Under the pieces are notes generated by a model. That model did not search any database, had not been told where the DNA came from, and was given only the letters and a program-made list of their open reading frames with translations. This document shows, one piece after another, positions 41,483 through 50,994 of a stretch of DNA of 64,000 nucleotides (positions are counted from its first letter, which is position 1; each line of letters starts with the position of its first letter). The stretch is from DATFCK01 sp963728975 (GTDB lineage: Bacteria; Verrucomicrobiota; Verrucomicrobiia; Chthoniobacterales; UBA10450): contig CAVSMF010000001.1 of the NCBI GenBank assembly GCA_963728975.1, positions 372,001 through 436,000 on the forward strand. Direction: 5' to 3'. The position numbers were made by a program, and so were the translations under genes.

Positions 41483-42313
41483 TTATTTCTTGGCGTCCCC
41501 TGAGTTCTTCTTGGCCAGACGCTGCTCGAATTCGCGCTTGGCCAGGACGAAATGGTTGTTGTCTCCGTAGCTTCGCCATGGCCCCGGAGGAACCTCGCGC
41601 ACTTCGACAAATTGCCAGTCAGTGACATCGGTGGGCTGTAGCCCGAGATAATCGCGCACTGCCGGCGAAACATCCAAGCCGGCTCCGTGGTTCAGATTCG
41701 GCTTGGGGCGTTCTCCCTGGAACACGTATTGGAAATGATCGGTCCGAAACGGTCCGCAATCTTCCCATTGGGCATAACAAGTCCGGTTGCCCTTGCGAAT
41801 AGCCACCCAGTGATGCTGGCAAACGGAGTGGCCCGGCTCGGTATAAGCACGCTTGAACCAGGGAATCACCAGGGGCGCTTCCGGTTTGAACTGCCCGTGG
41901 GTCACGTCGTTGTAAGGAAGAGCGCAATAAAAAGGATTCTGTCTTGGAACAAACGCTATCGGAATGTAATTGCGCCGGCTCGAAGGATCGGGATTATCGA
42001 ACCCGCCGTAGTTGGCGGTCCAATTCGCGTCCCACGAACTCTTGAAGTTCGGCACCGGATTGTTTCCTCCGGCCTGTTCCCCCACCCAGAAGACGGTCGT
42101 GACAATATTCGTTTTCCAGGGAAACCGGGTCAGGGCGGGCCGGGAGGTGGTAGGGACAAAAACCTGCGGCTCAACTTTGAGCAAGGCCAGCTCGCGGAGT
42201 TTCATCGCGTACTTGGCAAAATCGGCGCTGCTTTCGTAAGGGGAACCTGATTGGGCGTAGCTCCATGTACTTCCCACCGCGATAGAGATAGATAGAAGAA
42301 GGAGCTTTCTCAT
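41483..42313 (-). CDS. Exported hypothetical protein
   Basis: 276 residues with a signal peptide (MRKLLLLSISIAVGSTWSYA). I do not recognise a named family. The centre has conserved-looking Cys, His and aromatic residues (PFYCALPYND, HSVCQHHWVAIRKGNRTCYA, WEDCGPF), and the C-terminal part (GAGLDVSPAVRDYLGL, then DWQFVEVREVPPGPW) resembles a double-psi beta-barrel region of RlpA/expansin-like proteins, suggesting a wall- or glycan-binding role. This is pattern recognition only. It stands alone, opposite in direction to the dynamin-like gene. Confidence 0.75.
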   Translation of the reverse strand: MRKLLLLSISIAVGSTWSYAQSGSPYESSADFAKYAMKLRELALLKVEPQVFVPTTSRPALTRFPWKTNIVTTVFWVGEQAGGNNPVPNFKSSWDANWTANYGGFDNPDPSSRRNYIPIAFVPRQNPFYCALPYNDVTHGQFKPEAPLVIPWFKRAYTEPGHSVCQHHWVAIRKGNRTCYAQWEDCGPFRTDHFQYVFQGERPKPNLNHGAGLDVSPAVRDYLGLQPTDVTDWQFVEVREVPPGPWRSYGDNNHFVLAKREFEQRLAKKNSGDAKK

Positions 42314-42417
42314 TACGCCAAGGCGAACCTGCTCTTGTATCCGATTTTATAACTAGGGGCAAGGCTTTTCACTCTGGAAAAAACCACCCCTTTTTACGGT
42401 AGCCGCAAAATAGAGCA

Positions 42418-44031
42418 CTATCCATTCCACCGGGGGGCCCGCTGAAGCACGGTTTCCCGCTTGAATTCGCCGTCGTTGGTCCGCGGATAATCCAGGGTGT
42501 AATGGAGACCACGGCTCTCTTTTCGTTGCAAGGCGGAATCGACAATCAGAACCGCCACCGTGGCCAGGTTTCGGAGTTCCAGCAGGTCTACTGAAACCTT
42601 AAAGTTCCAGTAAAATTCGGCGATCTCGCGCTCCAGGTTCTGCAGACGCGCGGAGGCTCTCTGCAATCTTTTGTCGGTTCGAACGATACCGACATAATCC
42701 CACATCAAACGCCGGATCTCATCCCAATTGTGATAGATCACGACCAGTTCGTCGACATCCTGGACATCGCCCGATACCCATTCCGGCACCCTTAGTTTCC
42801 GAGCAAGATCCGGGGGTGGCCGTTGGCGGACCGATGATTCCGCCGCCCGGTGCGCAAGCACCAATCCTTCCAGGAGCGAATTGCTGGCCAGCCGGTTGGC
42901 ACCGTGCAATCCGGTGCAGGCAACCTCGCCGATGGCGTAAAGTCCCGGTAAACTGGTCGCGCCATCCAGATCTGTCTTGATCCCGCCACATTGATAATGA
43001 GCGGCCGGGACGACCGGGATCGGCTGTTTCGACATATCGATGCCGAAATGCAGACAGGTTTGATAAATATGAGGAAAGCGCTCCCGCACGAATTCCGGGG
43101 AGCGACCGGTAATGTCCAAAAACACACATTTGGCGCCGGACCGCTTAATCTCGGCATCAATGGCTCGGGCAACGATGTCGCGCGGAGCAAGCGATCCTCG
43201 CGGATCGTAACGCCTGGTAAAATCTTCGCCCTCCTGGTTTCGCAATACTCCCCCCTCGCCCCGGACTGCTTCCGAAATCAGAAACGACTTCGCTTCCGGA
43301 TGAAACAAGCAGGTAGGATGAAATTGAATGAATTCCATGTTGGCGATGATAGCGCCGGCCCGCCAGGCCATGGCCACGCCATCGCCGGTGGCGATGGCCG
43401 GATTGGTGGTATAGAGATAGACCTTCCCGCATCCGCCGGTGGCGAGCACGATCCGGTCGGAGCGAATGGTTTCGACCCGGGTAGTCTCTTCGTCGAGCAC
43501 ATAGACGCCCAGGCAGCGGTCTTCCCCGCCGAAACCTAACTTTCCGGCGGTGATCAAGTCCACCGCCATATGGTTTTCCAGAAGATCGACGTTCGGTTGG
43601 CGACTCAATTCGCCTAACAAAACGTTTTCGATCTCCTTCCCGGTCACATCTCGAACATGCAGGACCCGCCGCTTGGAATGGCCACCCTCCTTGCCGAGAT
43701 CGAGCTCCCGATGGCCGGAAACCTCCCGCTCGTCAAAGTGCAAACCGAAATCCATCAACTCCCGGATCCGCTCCGGTCCCTCCGTCACGATTTCCCGCAC
43801 AACCGCTTCCTGACAAAGCCCGGCCCCAGCCTCCAGGGTGTCGCGCACATGTAACTCGAAAGAATCTTCGTCACTGGTTACGCAGGCCACGCCGCCTTGG
43901 GCCCAGGCCGTATTCGTATCCGCTCCCTTGCGCTTGGTCACGACCGCGACCGAGCCATGTTTTGCCGTCTTCAAGGCAAAGGTCAGACCGGCAATTCCGC
44001 TGCCGATCACAACAAAATCGTATTCCTTCAT
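42418..44031 (-). CDS. nadB: L-aspartate oxidase
   Basis: Flavoenzyme oxidising aspartate to iminoaspartate, the first step of de novo NAD synthesis. The 537 residues show the FAD dinucleotide motif VIGSGIAGLTFAL, TNTAWAQGGVA, GHRELDLGKEGGHSKRRVLH, MEFIQFHPT, AAHYQCGGI and EVACTGLHGANRLASNSLLE. The ATG overlaps the panC stop by 4 nt (ATGA), so panC and nadB are translationally coupled. nadA and nadC are not in the window. Confidence 0.95.
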   Translation of the reverse strand: MKEYDFVVIGSGIAGLTFALKTAKHGSVAVVTKRKGADTNTAWAQGGVACVTSDEDSFELHVRDTLEAGAGLCQEAVVREIVTEGPERIRELMDFGLHFDEREVSGHRELDLGKEGGHSKRRVLHVRDVTGKEIENVLLGELSRQPNVDLLENHMAVDLITAGKLGFGGEDRCLGVYVLDEETTRVETIRSDRIVLATGGCGKVYLYTTNPAIATGDGVAMAWRAGAIIANMEFIQFHPTCLFHPEAKSFLISEAVRGEGGVLRNQEGEDFTRRYDPRGSLAPRDIVARAIDAEIKRSGAKCVFLDITGRSPEFVRERFPHIYQTCLHFGIDMSKQPIPVVPAAHYQCGGIKTDLDGATSLPGLYAIGEVACTGLHGANRLASNSLLEGLVLAHRAAESSVRQRPPPDLARKLRVPEWVSGDVQDVDELVVIYHNWDEIRRLMWDYVGIVRTDKRLQRASARLQNLEREIAEFYWNFKVSVDLLELRNLATVAVLIVDSALQRKESRGLHYTLDYPRTNDGEFKRETVLQRAPRWNG

Positions 44032-44858
44032 GGCAATCGGACGTTATCGATCAACCGGGTGTTGCCAAAATAGACGGCCAGGGCCAGCACCGCATCCGGC
44101 CGCACAACCTCAATCGGGCGCAATGTTTCCCCGTCGGCAATTGCAACATAATCGATCCGGGCAAGCCGGGCGCCGCCAATCACGTTTCGGGCCGCCCCCA
44201 CGATGCGAGCCGCGGATTTTTCGCCGTTCCGCGCCAGCTCTGAAGCTTCCACCAAGGCGGCCCGCAGCACCGGAGCTTGTTTCCGCTCTTCCGGATTCAG
44301 ATAGCGATTGCGCGAACTGTAAGCCAGCCCGTCATCCTCTCGCACCGTCGGAACCGCGATGATCTCGACCTTAAAATTAAGATCGCGCACCATCCGGCGA
44401 ATAATCGCCAGTTGTTGAAAATCCTTTTCGCCGAACACCGCCGCTTCCGGAGCAAGAATCTGGAAGAGCTTGGCCACCACCGTGCAAACACCGCGAAAAT
44501 GTCCCGGCCGCGACTGGCCTTCGAGCAGGTTCGACAGCGAGTTTTCTTCCACAAAGACCGAGCGATTCTCCGCATACATTTCCGCCGGACTCGGCCGAAA
44601 CAAAAGATCGACCCCGGCCGCGCCGCAAAAATCCTCGTCTGCTTTTTCCGGCCGCGGATACCTGTCGAAATCGGATCCCGGCTCAAACTGAAGGGGATTG
44701 ACAAAAATGCTGACGGCAACTTCTCCATCGGGTCCAGCCTGTTCGCGGGCCACATCGATCAACGCGCGATGGGCCTGGTGCAACGCGCCCATCGTCGGCA
44801 CCAGCACCCTTCTGCCGGCCCTGGCGGGCACCGCTGCGATGGCGCTCACGATTTTCAC
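44028..44858 (-). CDS. panC: Pantothenate synthetase
   Basis: Joins pantoate and beta-alanine with ATP to give pantothenate. 276 residues, the usual length. Motifs: VPTMGALHQAHRALI at residue ~22, SIFVNPLQFEPGSDFDRYPR, FGEKDFQQLAIIRRMV and LAYSSRNRYL. The nucleotide-binding HxGH-type signature reads HQAH, with alanine in place of the usual glycine. The rest is well conserved, so it is probably active. Upstream partner of nadB with a 4-nt overlap. Confidence 0.95.
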   Translation of the reverse strand: MKIVSAIAAVPARAGRRVLVPTMGALHQAHRALIDVAREQAGPDGEVAVSIFVNPLQFEPGSDFDRYPRPEKADEDFCGAAGVDLLFRPSPAEMYAENRSVFVEENSLSNLLEGQSRPGHFRGVCTVVAKLFQILAPEAAVFGEKDFQQLAIIRRMVRDLNFKVEIIAVPTVREDDGLAYSSRNRYLNPEERKQAPVLRAALVEASELARNGEKSAARIVGAARNVIGGARLARIDYVAIADGETLRPIEVVRPDAVLALAVYFGNTRLIDNVRLP

Positions 44859-44930
44859 ACGTTCGATAATCGCTCAACCATATCTGTGGCGCGACCTGAG
44901 AAATCAGATGAACCGAGCACCCAGGGAAAG

Positions 44931-45632
44931 CTACGAACGGCCGTGGCAGGTCCAGATTGCCTGCCGCGCGAATCGGAATTTTTGATAACCGAATTCTTCC
45001 CAGCCGGCCCGGAGGGCCAAATCGCGAAACTCGTGGGAAGAAAATGCGCGCGCCGCCGAAAGGCGGGCGTCGTAACGGGTCATTGGTTCCCGAAAGATTA
45101 GCGCGGTCAAAAGATAAACTCCGATGGTGGCCATCCAGCCGCGGCAAAGATCGGACACGAGCACGAAATGCCGTGACAATTCGCGGCTGCGCCGCAACAC
45201 CCGCACCGCGTCGTCGTCGCTAAAATGATGGAGGGCCAGCGAGCAAAGGACGATGTCGTAGGGTTGGGCCGGCTGCCATTCCAGAACGTTGGCATGGACA
45301 TAGGAAATTTCCGGATAACCTCCGCTCAAACGCCGGGCGATTTCGAGCGTGGCTCTGTTCTGGTCGATGGCGTCAATGGTGACCGCCGCGCCAGCGGCGT
45401 GGGCGTAATCGATCACCATGCGTGGAATGTCTCCCGAGCCGGTGGCGAAATCTGCAACGTGCAGGCGGTCGCCTGGTTTGACCCAGCTACGAAGGAAATG
45501 ACGGATGAGTCGATGACTCCCGAACCGTTTATTCAATCGGCGCAGGTTTTGCAGGTCGCGCTCGAGTTCGGCTGAGACAGGTTGGGGCCGATCCATCAAT
45601 TCCGATTTGGCCGGATCGAACGCTCGCTTCAT
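44931..45632 (-). CDS. Class I SAM-dependent methyltransferase
   Basis: 233 residues with a Rossmann methyltransferase fold: motif I VADFATGSGDIPRMV, the acidic IDAIDQNRATLEIA strand, and motif IV YDIVLCSLALHHFSDDDAV. The C-terminal part (RELSRHFVLVSDLCRGWMAT, FREPMTRYDARLSAARAF) resembles small-molecule methyltransferases found beside polyketide or isoprenoid genes elsewhere, but no such genes are adjacent here. The substrate is unknown. It is 72 bp upstream of panC in the same direction. Confidence 0.88.
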   Translation of the reverse strand: MKRAFDPAKSELMDRPQPVSAELERDLQNLRRLNKRFGSHRLIRHFLRSWVKPGDRLHVADFATGSGDIPRMVIDYAHAAGAAVTIDAIDQNRATLEIARRLSGGYPEISYVHANVLEWQPAQPYDIVLCSLALHHFSDDDAVRVLRRSRELSRHFVLVSDLCRGWMATIGVYLLTALIFREPMTRYDARLSAARAFSSHEFRDLALRAGWEEFGYQKFRFARQAIWTCHGRS

Positions 45633-45704
45633 GTCCGGAAAGGCAAGTAGGGCCGGTTCACTAAATTCGCCGGCAGACCAGGCACACGGGATGGGCGATC
45701 GCGC

Positions 45705-46457
45705 TCAATCTCCCCGACCCAGGAATTTCTTCCAGGCATCCGGCAACTCAGCGGTCTCAATTTCGCTGCCGATCCGGCCCTCAAATTCCGGACGAAACGG
45801 AGTGCTTGTTCCATAGACCATGATGACGTCCTCGGAACCTTCCACCCGAATGGCGTGGGCCACCCCGGGCGGAATAACAACCCCCACATTATTGGCTCCC
45901 ACGTAATTATCACCATCTGCAAAAAAGTGCATCGTCCGCGATGGCAAACCGGCCCGCAGATCGCGCAGAATCATTTCCACCCGTCCCTGCACAAAAAACA
46001 TCACGTCCCATTGCTCGCGATCGTAGGGCCGCAGCGAAAATTTCCCGGGCTCGTCGATGAAAAGGCGCCGGTGCCATTTCTCCGCCGGCAGGCCCGGCGG
46101 TATGCTGGGTGGATGAATGTGAAAACCTTTGGCGCTGTGCGCGAACATTCGCGCCGCCGCCCATTGTTGCGGCCATAGCCCGATACGGCCGAGAACTCCC
46201 TCGCTTTGCCGGGCAAATTCCCCAAACAATCCGCGATGCCGCTGCGGGTGGATCTTTCTCGCGAAAATTTCCACCCCGGGGATCCACATTTTTTTTACTT
46301 CGCCTTTTGCGCGATCGGCGGCGGCGAGCGCGCCAGCCTCGACCCCGGAACCGGAAACCCGTTGCGGCAGGGTGGCTTCCCGATAGTTGCGGTCGGACAG
46401 CATCTTCCGGGCGGATGCGCTCAGCCCGTTCCACAGATCTCCCGGCCTTTTATTCAT
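45705..46457 (-). CDS. Cupin-fold protein related to dTDP-4-dehydrorhamnose 3,5-epimerase
   Basis: 250 residues. The central and C-terminal parts form a cupin-like domain: KIHPQRHRGLFGEFARQSEG, GFHIHPPSIPPG, WDVMFFVQGRVEMILRDLRA, NVGVVIPPGVAHAIRVEG and VIMVYGTSTPFRPEFEGRIG, like the RmlC-type jelly roll. The N-terminal ~45 residues are unmatched. It may be a sugar-nucleotide epimerase or a non-catalytic relative. No other dTDP-rhamnose genes are nearby, so a pathway cannot be named. It diverges from the acyltransferase-glycosyltransferase gene. Confidence 0.7.
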   Translation of the reverse strand: MNKRPGDLWNGLSASARKMLSDRNYREATLPQRVSGSGVEAGALAAADRAKGEVKKMWIPGVEIFARKIHPQRHRGLFGEFARQSEGVLGRIGLWPQQWAAARMFAHSAKGFHIHPPSIPPGLPAEKWHRRLFIDEPGKFSLRPYDREQWDVMFFVQGRVEMILRDLRAGLPSRTMHFFADGDNYVGANNVGVVIPPGVAHAIRVEGSEDVIMVYGTSTPFRPEFEGRIGSEIETAELPDAWKKFLGRGD

Positions 46458-46618
46458 CGAGGTAATTTCAAGCGGATTACATGCCTAACGAGGCTGGCTG
46501 GTTGAAACATTAAAGCACTTCATTTGGCGGGCGTCCTTCGTGACATTATATTAGTTGAAACGCAGTGCAGGCAAATTTGCACTGGCCCGTCAGCAATAAT
46601 GATTTCAACCTGATCCCG

Positions 46619-48583
46619 ATGCGGAATTTTTCCGTCTATCTGCTTTATCGGTCGGGGTCGGCGTTGGTGAGGGCGATGCCCCTTTGGGCCGTTTTCCGGC
46701 TCGGTCAGTGCGCCGGTCTCTGCGCCTGGCTCGTTCTGCCCAAATATCGCCGCCTCGCCCTGGGCAACGCCGCGATCGCGTTTGCAGGGGAGAAATCCCC
46801 CCGGGAATTGCGGCAGATGGTGCGGCGGCACTTTCAACTTCTCGGGGCAAACCTTCTAAGCAGCATAAAAATAGCGGCTTTGCCGGTCGACCAACTGCAA
46901 CGCCCCCTCACCATCCATAACATCGATCTTCTCCATCGTCACTTGCGGAGCGGGCGGCCGGTCGTGGTGATCCTGAGCCACCTTGGGAACTGGGAGCTCT
47001 TCGCCCAGGCTCTTCCGAAATTTATCGGCTACGTTCGAAACGCCACGATTTATCAGCCACTGGCAAATCCGCTGATCGACCAGCATGTTCGGGCGCTCCG
47101 GGCGCGCACCGGCGTGGAAATGTTTGATCGCAAAGAGGGATTTCAAGAAGCGATCAAACTGCTGCGGAGCGGAGGGGTCATCGGCATCCTGAGCGACCAA
47201 CATGCCGGCGACCAGGGGCTTTGGGTTCCCTTTTTTGGCAAGCTGGCCTCAACATCATCATTGCCTGCCTTGCTGGCCAAACGCACCGGCGCGATCCTGA
47301 TGGGGGCGGCGGTCTACACTGCGGGGACCGGACGATGGCGGATGGGAATCGGGCCGGAAATTGAAACGAAAGAAGAGCCGGTTGAATCATTGACCGCCAA
47401 AGTCAACGAACTGATCGCCACCCAAATCCGGGATGCGCCGGAAGATTGGTTCTGGGTTCACGATCGCTGGAAAACTCCACGACCCAATTTCTTGCTCCGC
47501 CGCTACCGGCGTGGAGTTTACTTGCCGCCAGCCATGTCGCCCGAAGAATTGAAACCGTTTCGAATTTTGATCCGAACCAGCAATTGGCTGGGGGATGCCG
47601 TCATGAGCGTGCCGGCAGTCCGCGCGATCAAACAGGGCCGGCCCGATGCCCTGGTCTCTATCTTAACTCCGGAGAAACTGGCATCGATGTGGAAGCTGTT
47701 GCCGGAGGTGGACGAGGTCATCCCGATCCCGAGGAAATCACTGGCAGCGGCGGTCAGAGCAATTCGGCAACGATCCCCATTCGATGTCGCACTTCTCTTT
47801 CCGAATTCGCTGAGGGTCGCCCTGGAGACGTGGTTAGGCGGCGTCCCCCGCCGGGTGGGTTACCGCGGCCATTGCCGTCTCTGGCTTCTCAACCAGCTGG
47901 TCCGAAGACGGGGAAAACCAGGGCCGTTCGAGCATCAATCGATTCATTACCTGCGCATCGCCCAGGAATTGGGGGCCGCGGTTGAGGAAGGTCCAAAGGA
48001 GAAACGGGCAACGCCCGACCTCCAACATCCAACCTTTGACATCCGGCTTCGGGAGCCGGCTCAACCATCATCAGCCAGCAGCCGGCAACTGAAACTCGGC
48101 CTCTGTCCCGGGGCCGAATACGGGAAGGCGAAATGCTGGCCGGTGGAACGATTCGCCGAAACGGCCCTGGCCATTGCGGCCGATCGGCCGGTCGAATGGG
48201 TCCTTTTCGGCACGCCAAAAGACGCTCAGCTCGGAAACGATATCAGCCGCGCTCTTGGCGAAAAGTGCGTGAATCGAATCGGTCAGACAACGCTGGACCA
48301 ATTGATCGACGAATTGCGGACCTGCCGTTTGCTTCTGACCAACGACACCGGCACCATGCATCTGGCGGCGCTGCTGGGAGTGCCGACGGTGGCAATCTTC
48401 GGTTCGACCGAGCCCGGCCTGACCGGGCCGCTTGGCAATGGTAACATCATTTTACGCCATCAAGTCGAGTGCAGCCCATGCTTTTTACGCGAATGCCCAA
48501 TCGATTTCCGCTGCATGAAAGCCGTCACCGTTCGGGAGACAGTCGATGCCGTGTTATCGATCCTGGGCCAAGATCACCGTTAA
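46619..48583 (+). CDS. Fusion of lipid A-type acyltransferase (LpxL/HtrB-like) and heptosyltransferase (GT9)
   Basis: 654 residues from the ATG at 46619. Residues ~1-300 are an LpxL/HtrB-like acyltransferase: IMxx-type N-terminal helix, ILSHLGNWELFAQALPKFIG (HX4E) and ILSDQHAGDQGLWVPFFGKL. Residues ~320-654 are a WaaF-type glycosyltransferase family 9 enzyme: FRILIRTSNWLGDAVMSVPA, LGLCPGAEYGKAKCWPVERF, and LLLTNDTGTMHLAALLGVPT with VAIFGSTEP. These normally are separate enzymes of lipopolysaccharide synthesis at the inner membrane. A stretch at ~463-485 (RATPDLQHPTFDIRL) looks repeat-derived. The thioesterase and ArnT-like genes follow. Confidence 0.9.
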   Translation: MRNFSVYLLYRSGSALVRAMPLWAVFRLGQCAGLCAWLVLPKYRRLALGNAAIAFAGEKSPRELRQMVRRHFQLLGANLLSSIKIAALPVDQLQRPLTIHNIDLLHRHLRSGRPVVVILSHLGNWELFAQALPKFIGYVRNATIYQPLANPLIDQHVRALRARTGVEMFDRKEGFQEAIKLLRSGGVIGILSDQHAGDQGLWVPFFGKLASTSSLPALLAKRTGAILMGAAVYTAGTGRWRMGIGPEIETKEEPVESLTAKVNELIATQIRDAPEDWFWVHDRWKTPRPNFLLRRYRRGVYLPPAMSPEELKPFRILIRTSNWLGDAVMSVPAVRAIKQGRPDALVSILTPEKLASMWKLLPEVDEVIPIPRKSLAAAVRAIRQRSPFDVALLFPNSLRVALETWLGGVPRRVGYRGHCRLWLLNQLVRRRGKPGPFEHQSIHYLRIAQELGAAVEEGPKEKRATPDLQHPTFDIRLREPAQPSSASSRQLKLGLCPGAEYGKAKCWPVERFAETALAIAADRPVEWVLFGTPKDAQLGNDISRALGEKCVNRIGQTTLDQLIDELRTCRLLLTNDTGTMHLAALLGVPTVAIFGSTEPGLTGPLGNGNIILRHQVECSPCFLRECPIDFRCMKAVTVRETVDAVLSILGQDHR

Positions 48584-48662
48584 CCGGCCCGAACGCCAGC
48601 AAGACCAGGCCGGTTTGCAACTTCGCTTCGTGTTCTCTGCGATCTTCGTGGTAGTTTTCCCG

Positions 48663-49121
48663 ATGGATTCCAGCGCACCGCGTGTCCAGACCGAGCTGCA
48701 AGTCATGTTTTTTGACACCGATTGCGGCGGAGTCGTGCATAACATCGCGTATCTGCGTTTTATCGAGATTGCGCGGACTTTGCTGGCGGAGAAACTCGGC
48801 CTGCCCCTGACCGAAATGGCCGATACTCGGAGATATCCGGTGGTGGTAAGGACAGAGATTGATTACCGGCGCCCGGCCAAATTAGGAGATCGAGTCGTAA
48901 TCGAAGGCTGGCTGGACCGAGTCGAGCGCGTCCGCTTCTGGTGCGGCTTTCGGATCGTCCGCCCGAACGACGAAACGCTGATCGCCGACTGCCGGCAAAT
49001 GCTGGCCTTGATCGAGATGCCTGCGGGCAAATTACTGCGGTTGCCGGAGGATTGGGGCAAATACCGGACCTCCCCGGATGCAGTTTCAAGCGATTCCCGG
49101 GACGTTCCTTTTAACAGGTGA
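48663..49121 (+). CDS. Hot-dog fold acyl-CoA thioesterase (YbgC/4-hydroxybenzoyl-CoA type)
   Basis: 152 residues from the ATG at 48663. The family signature is VMFFDTDCGGVVHNIAYLRF with the catalytic aspartate in DTDCGGVVHN, followed by the helix FIEIARTLLAEKLGL and strands VVVRTEIDYRRPAKLGD, DRVVIEGWL. It hydrolyses short or aromatic acyl-CoA or acyl-ACP. The open frame starting at 48546 overlaps the preceding gene and lacks family sequence. It lies between the acyltransferase fusion and the ArnT-like gene, so a lipid role is likely. Confidence 0.9.
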   Translation: MDSSAPRVQTELQVMFFDTDCGGVVHNIAYLRFIEIARTLLAEKLGLPLTEMADTRRYPVVVRTEIDYRRPAKLGDRVVIEGWLDRVERVRFWCGFRIVRPNDETLIADCRQMLALIEMPAGKLLRLPEDWGKYRTSPDAVSSDSRDVPFNR

Positions 49122-49127
49122 ATCGAA

Positions 49128-50903
49128 ATGGTTGCCGGCACGCGCACATTTCGCATTGAAGAGGCGTTGCTCGATCCGCCGGCCATCAATCCCCCGCCGA
49201 CGCGCCACGCTCTTTTCGTCTTTGTGATCGCGCTGGCCGCCCTCCTCCACATCGGAACGGCGGGTTGGGGCGATCTTTACAGCGAAACCGACAGTCAATA
49301 TGCCGGGGCCGCTCTGGAAATGATCCATTCCCACCAATGGCTGGTCCCGACCAATGACGGCGTACCGCGCCTCCAAAAGCCGCCGTTGCTCTACTGGCTG
49401 ATTGCTGCTTGCTACAAAATCTTTGGGGTTAAGGTAGCCACGGCCCGGTTGCCGATTGCATTGGCGATCGTTGCCACAACCGCGCTTACCTTTCTTATCG
49501 GGGAGCGGTTGCGCGATCATTGGCACGGGTTTTTGGCCAGCCTGATTTATCTCTGCTCCTGCGGGACTTTTTTGCTCGGCCGGATCATCATGCCGGAGCC
49601 GGTGTTCACCGCCCTTGTTACCGGGGGATTTTTCTGCGCTGTCTGCGGATACCAGCGCCGGCGGCGCCGGCCTCTCTGGTTTGCCGGCGTCTGGATTTGC
49701 GCGGCCCTGGCCTGCCTGACCAAAAGCGTGCTCGGAATCGCTTACCTGGGGGCCACGCTTTTTCTGCTCACCCTTTTTTATCGGGAGGCACGTCTCCGGT
49801 TTAAGCCTCTGCTTCACTGGTCCTACCTTCTGCTGTTTCTCGCCCTCGTCCTTCCCTGGTACATTTGGGTCGAACGGCATTTCCCCGCTCTGTTAGGCCG
49901 ATTACTTCGCTACGACTGGCTGAGCCGATTGACTGGCCACCAGGACGACGTGCCGCGCCTCCAGTTTCTGCTCTTGCACCTGGCCTGGTGGTTCCCCTGG
50001 CTCATCGCCATTTCACCGGGAATTTTTTTCGCCTGGCGCCGGGTCATACGGCCGCGCCAGATCGAGTTTGCGGAGGCGCTCCCCCTTTGCTGGATGGCGG
50101 TCTCTTTCTTGCCGCTGCTCTTTATCGGCCAACGGCAGGATTATTACTCGATGAGCATGTGGAGCGCCTTTGCCCTGTTCGCCGCCACCATTTGGGACCG
50201 GATGCCGCGCGCCACCAAAATCGCCGGTTCCGCGATCATTGCCTTTTGCGGCCTTTTTCTGGCAGCTGCGGGCTGGTTTGTTTTACGCAAACTTGACGGC
50301 GCCACCGGCTGGACCGGCACCGACACCAGCGGATTTTCAGCCTGGAGAGTGTTGCACGATATCCCAAGCTCGACCTGGCACACAATGTGGCCAACTGCCT
50401 CGCTCATTGGCCTGTCGCTGATGGTTTGTTCGGGAATTGCCGCCTTTTTGGCGGCGACGGATCGGCCGCGGCTGGCGGCCACGCTGATCGCGGTCGCCCT
50501 GGTCCCAAGCGGCCTGGCCATGATTGACGGGGTCGGACGAATGGCGCCCTACTTTTCGCTGGCGAACGCAGCCCGTTTTCTCAACGCCCATCTCGGTCCC
50601 CGGGCGGAAGTGATTTACGAGGGCCCGCTCCATCGCGGAAGCAGTCTGGTTTTTTATCTGAACCGAAAATTTTTTATCGTGAATCCGCCACCGGTCGACG
50701 ATTCCTTTCCCGGGATCAATCCGATCGGCATCCGCCTGGAGGAGAAGGACGTATTGGAGAAATGGGGCAGCCCCAACGAAGTGTTTCTGATCGTCGATCA
50801 GACACGACTGCCCTACTGGCAGAACCTGTTAACCGAGCGCTTCCACATTTACCATCAGCTTATCTCCAGTGGCGGCTGCATCATTCTGAGCAACCAATTG
50901 TAA
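49128..50903 (+). CDS. ArnT-like membrane glycosyltransferase (PMT/GT83 superfamily)
   Basis: 591 residues with about 11-12 membrane helices. The first periplasmic loop holds the acidic motif WGDLYSETDSQYAGAALEMI and the tract VPRLQKPPLLYWLIAACYKI, both typical of ArnT and related undecaprenyl-phosphate-sugar transferases. The C-terminal ~120 residues form a soluble periplasmic part (EVIYEGPLHRGSSLVFYLNR). It probably adds a sugar to lipid A or an exported lipid. It starts 6 bp after the thioesterase stop, so the three genes from 46619 form one operon. Confidence 0.9.
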   Translation: MVAGTRTFRIEEALLDPPAINPPPTRHALFVFVIALAALLHIGTAGWGDLYSETDSQYAGAALEMIHSHQWLVPTNDGVPRLQKPPLLYWLIAACYKIFGVKVATARLPIALAIVATTALTFLIGERLRDHWHGFLASLIYLCSCGTFLLGRIIMPEPVFTALVTGGFFCAVCGYQRRRRRPLWFAGVWICAALACLTKSVLGIAYLGATLFLLTLFYREARLRFKPLLHWSYLLLFLALVLPWYIWVERHFPALLGRLLRYDWLSRLTGHQDDVPRLQFLLLHLAWWFPWLIAISPGIFFAWRRVIRPRQIEFAEALPLCWMAVSFLPLLFIGQRQDYYSMSMWSAFALFAATIWDRMPRATKIAGSAIIAFCGLFLAAAGWFVLRKLDGATGWTGTDTSGFSAWRVLHDIPSSTWHTMWPTASLIGLSLMVCSGIAAFLAATDRPRLAATLIAVALVPSGLAMIDGVGRMAPYFSLANAARFLNAHLGPRAEVIYEGPLHRGSSLVFYLNRKFFIVNPPPVDDSFPGINPIGIRLEEKDVLEKWGSPNEVFLIVDQTRLPYWQNLLTERFHIYHQLISSGGCIILSNQL

Positions 50904-50994
50904 TTCGCGCCGGCTCGAGAGATAGCGGCTCGGGTTGAAAAACCTGGCGGGCCGTTTACCTTTGCAGCTCGTTTTTAACCGGAAGCCTTTTTTT

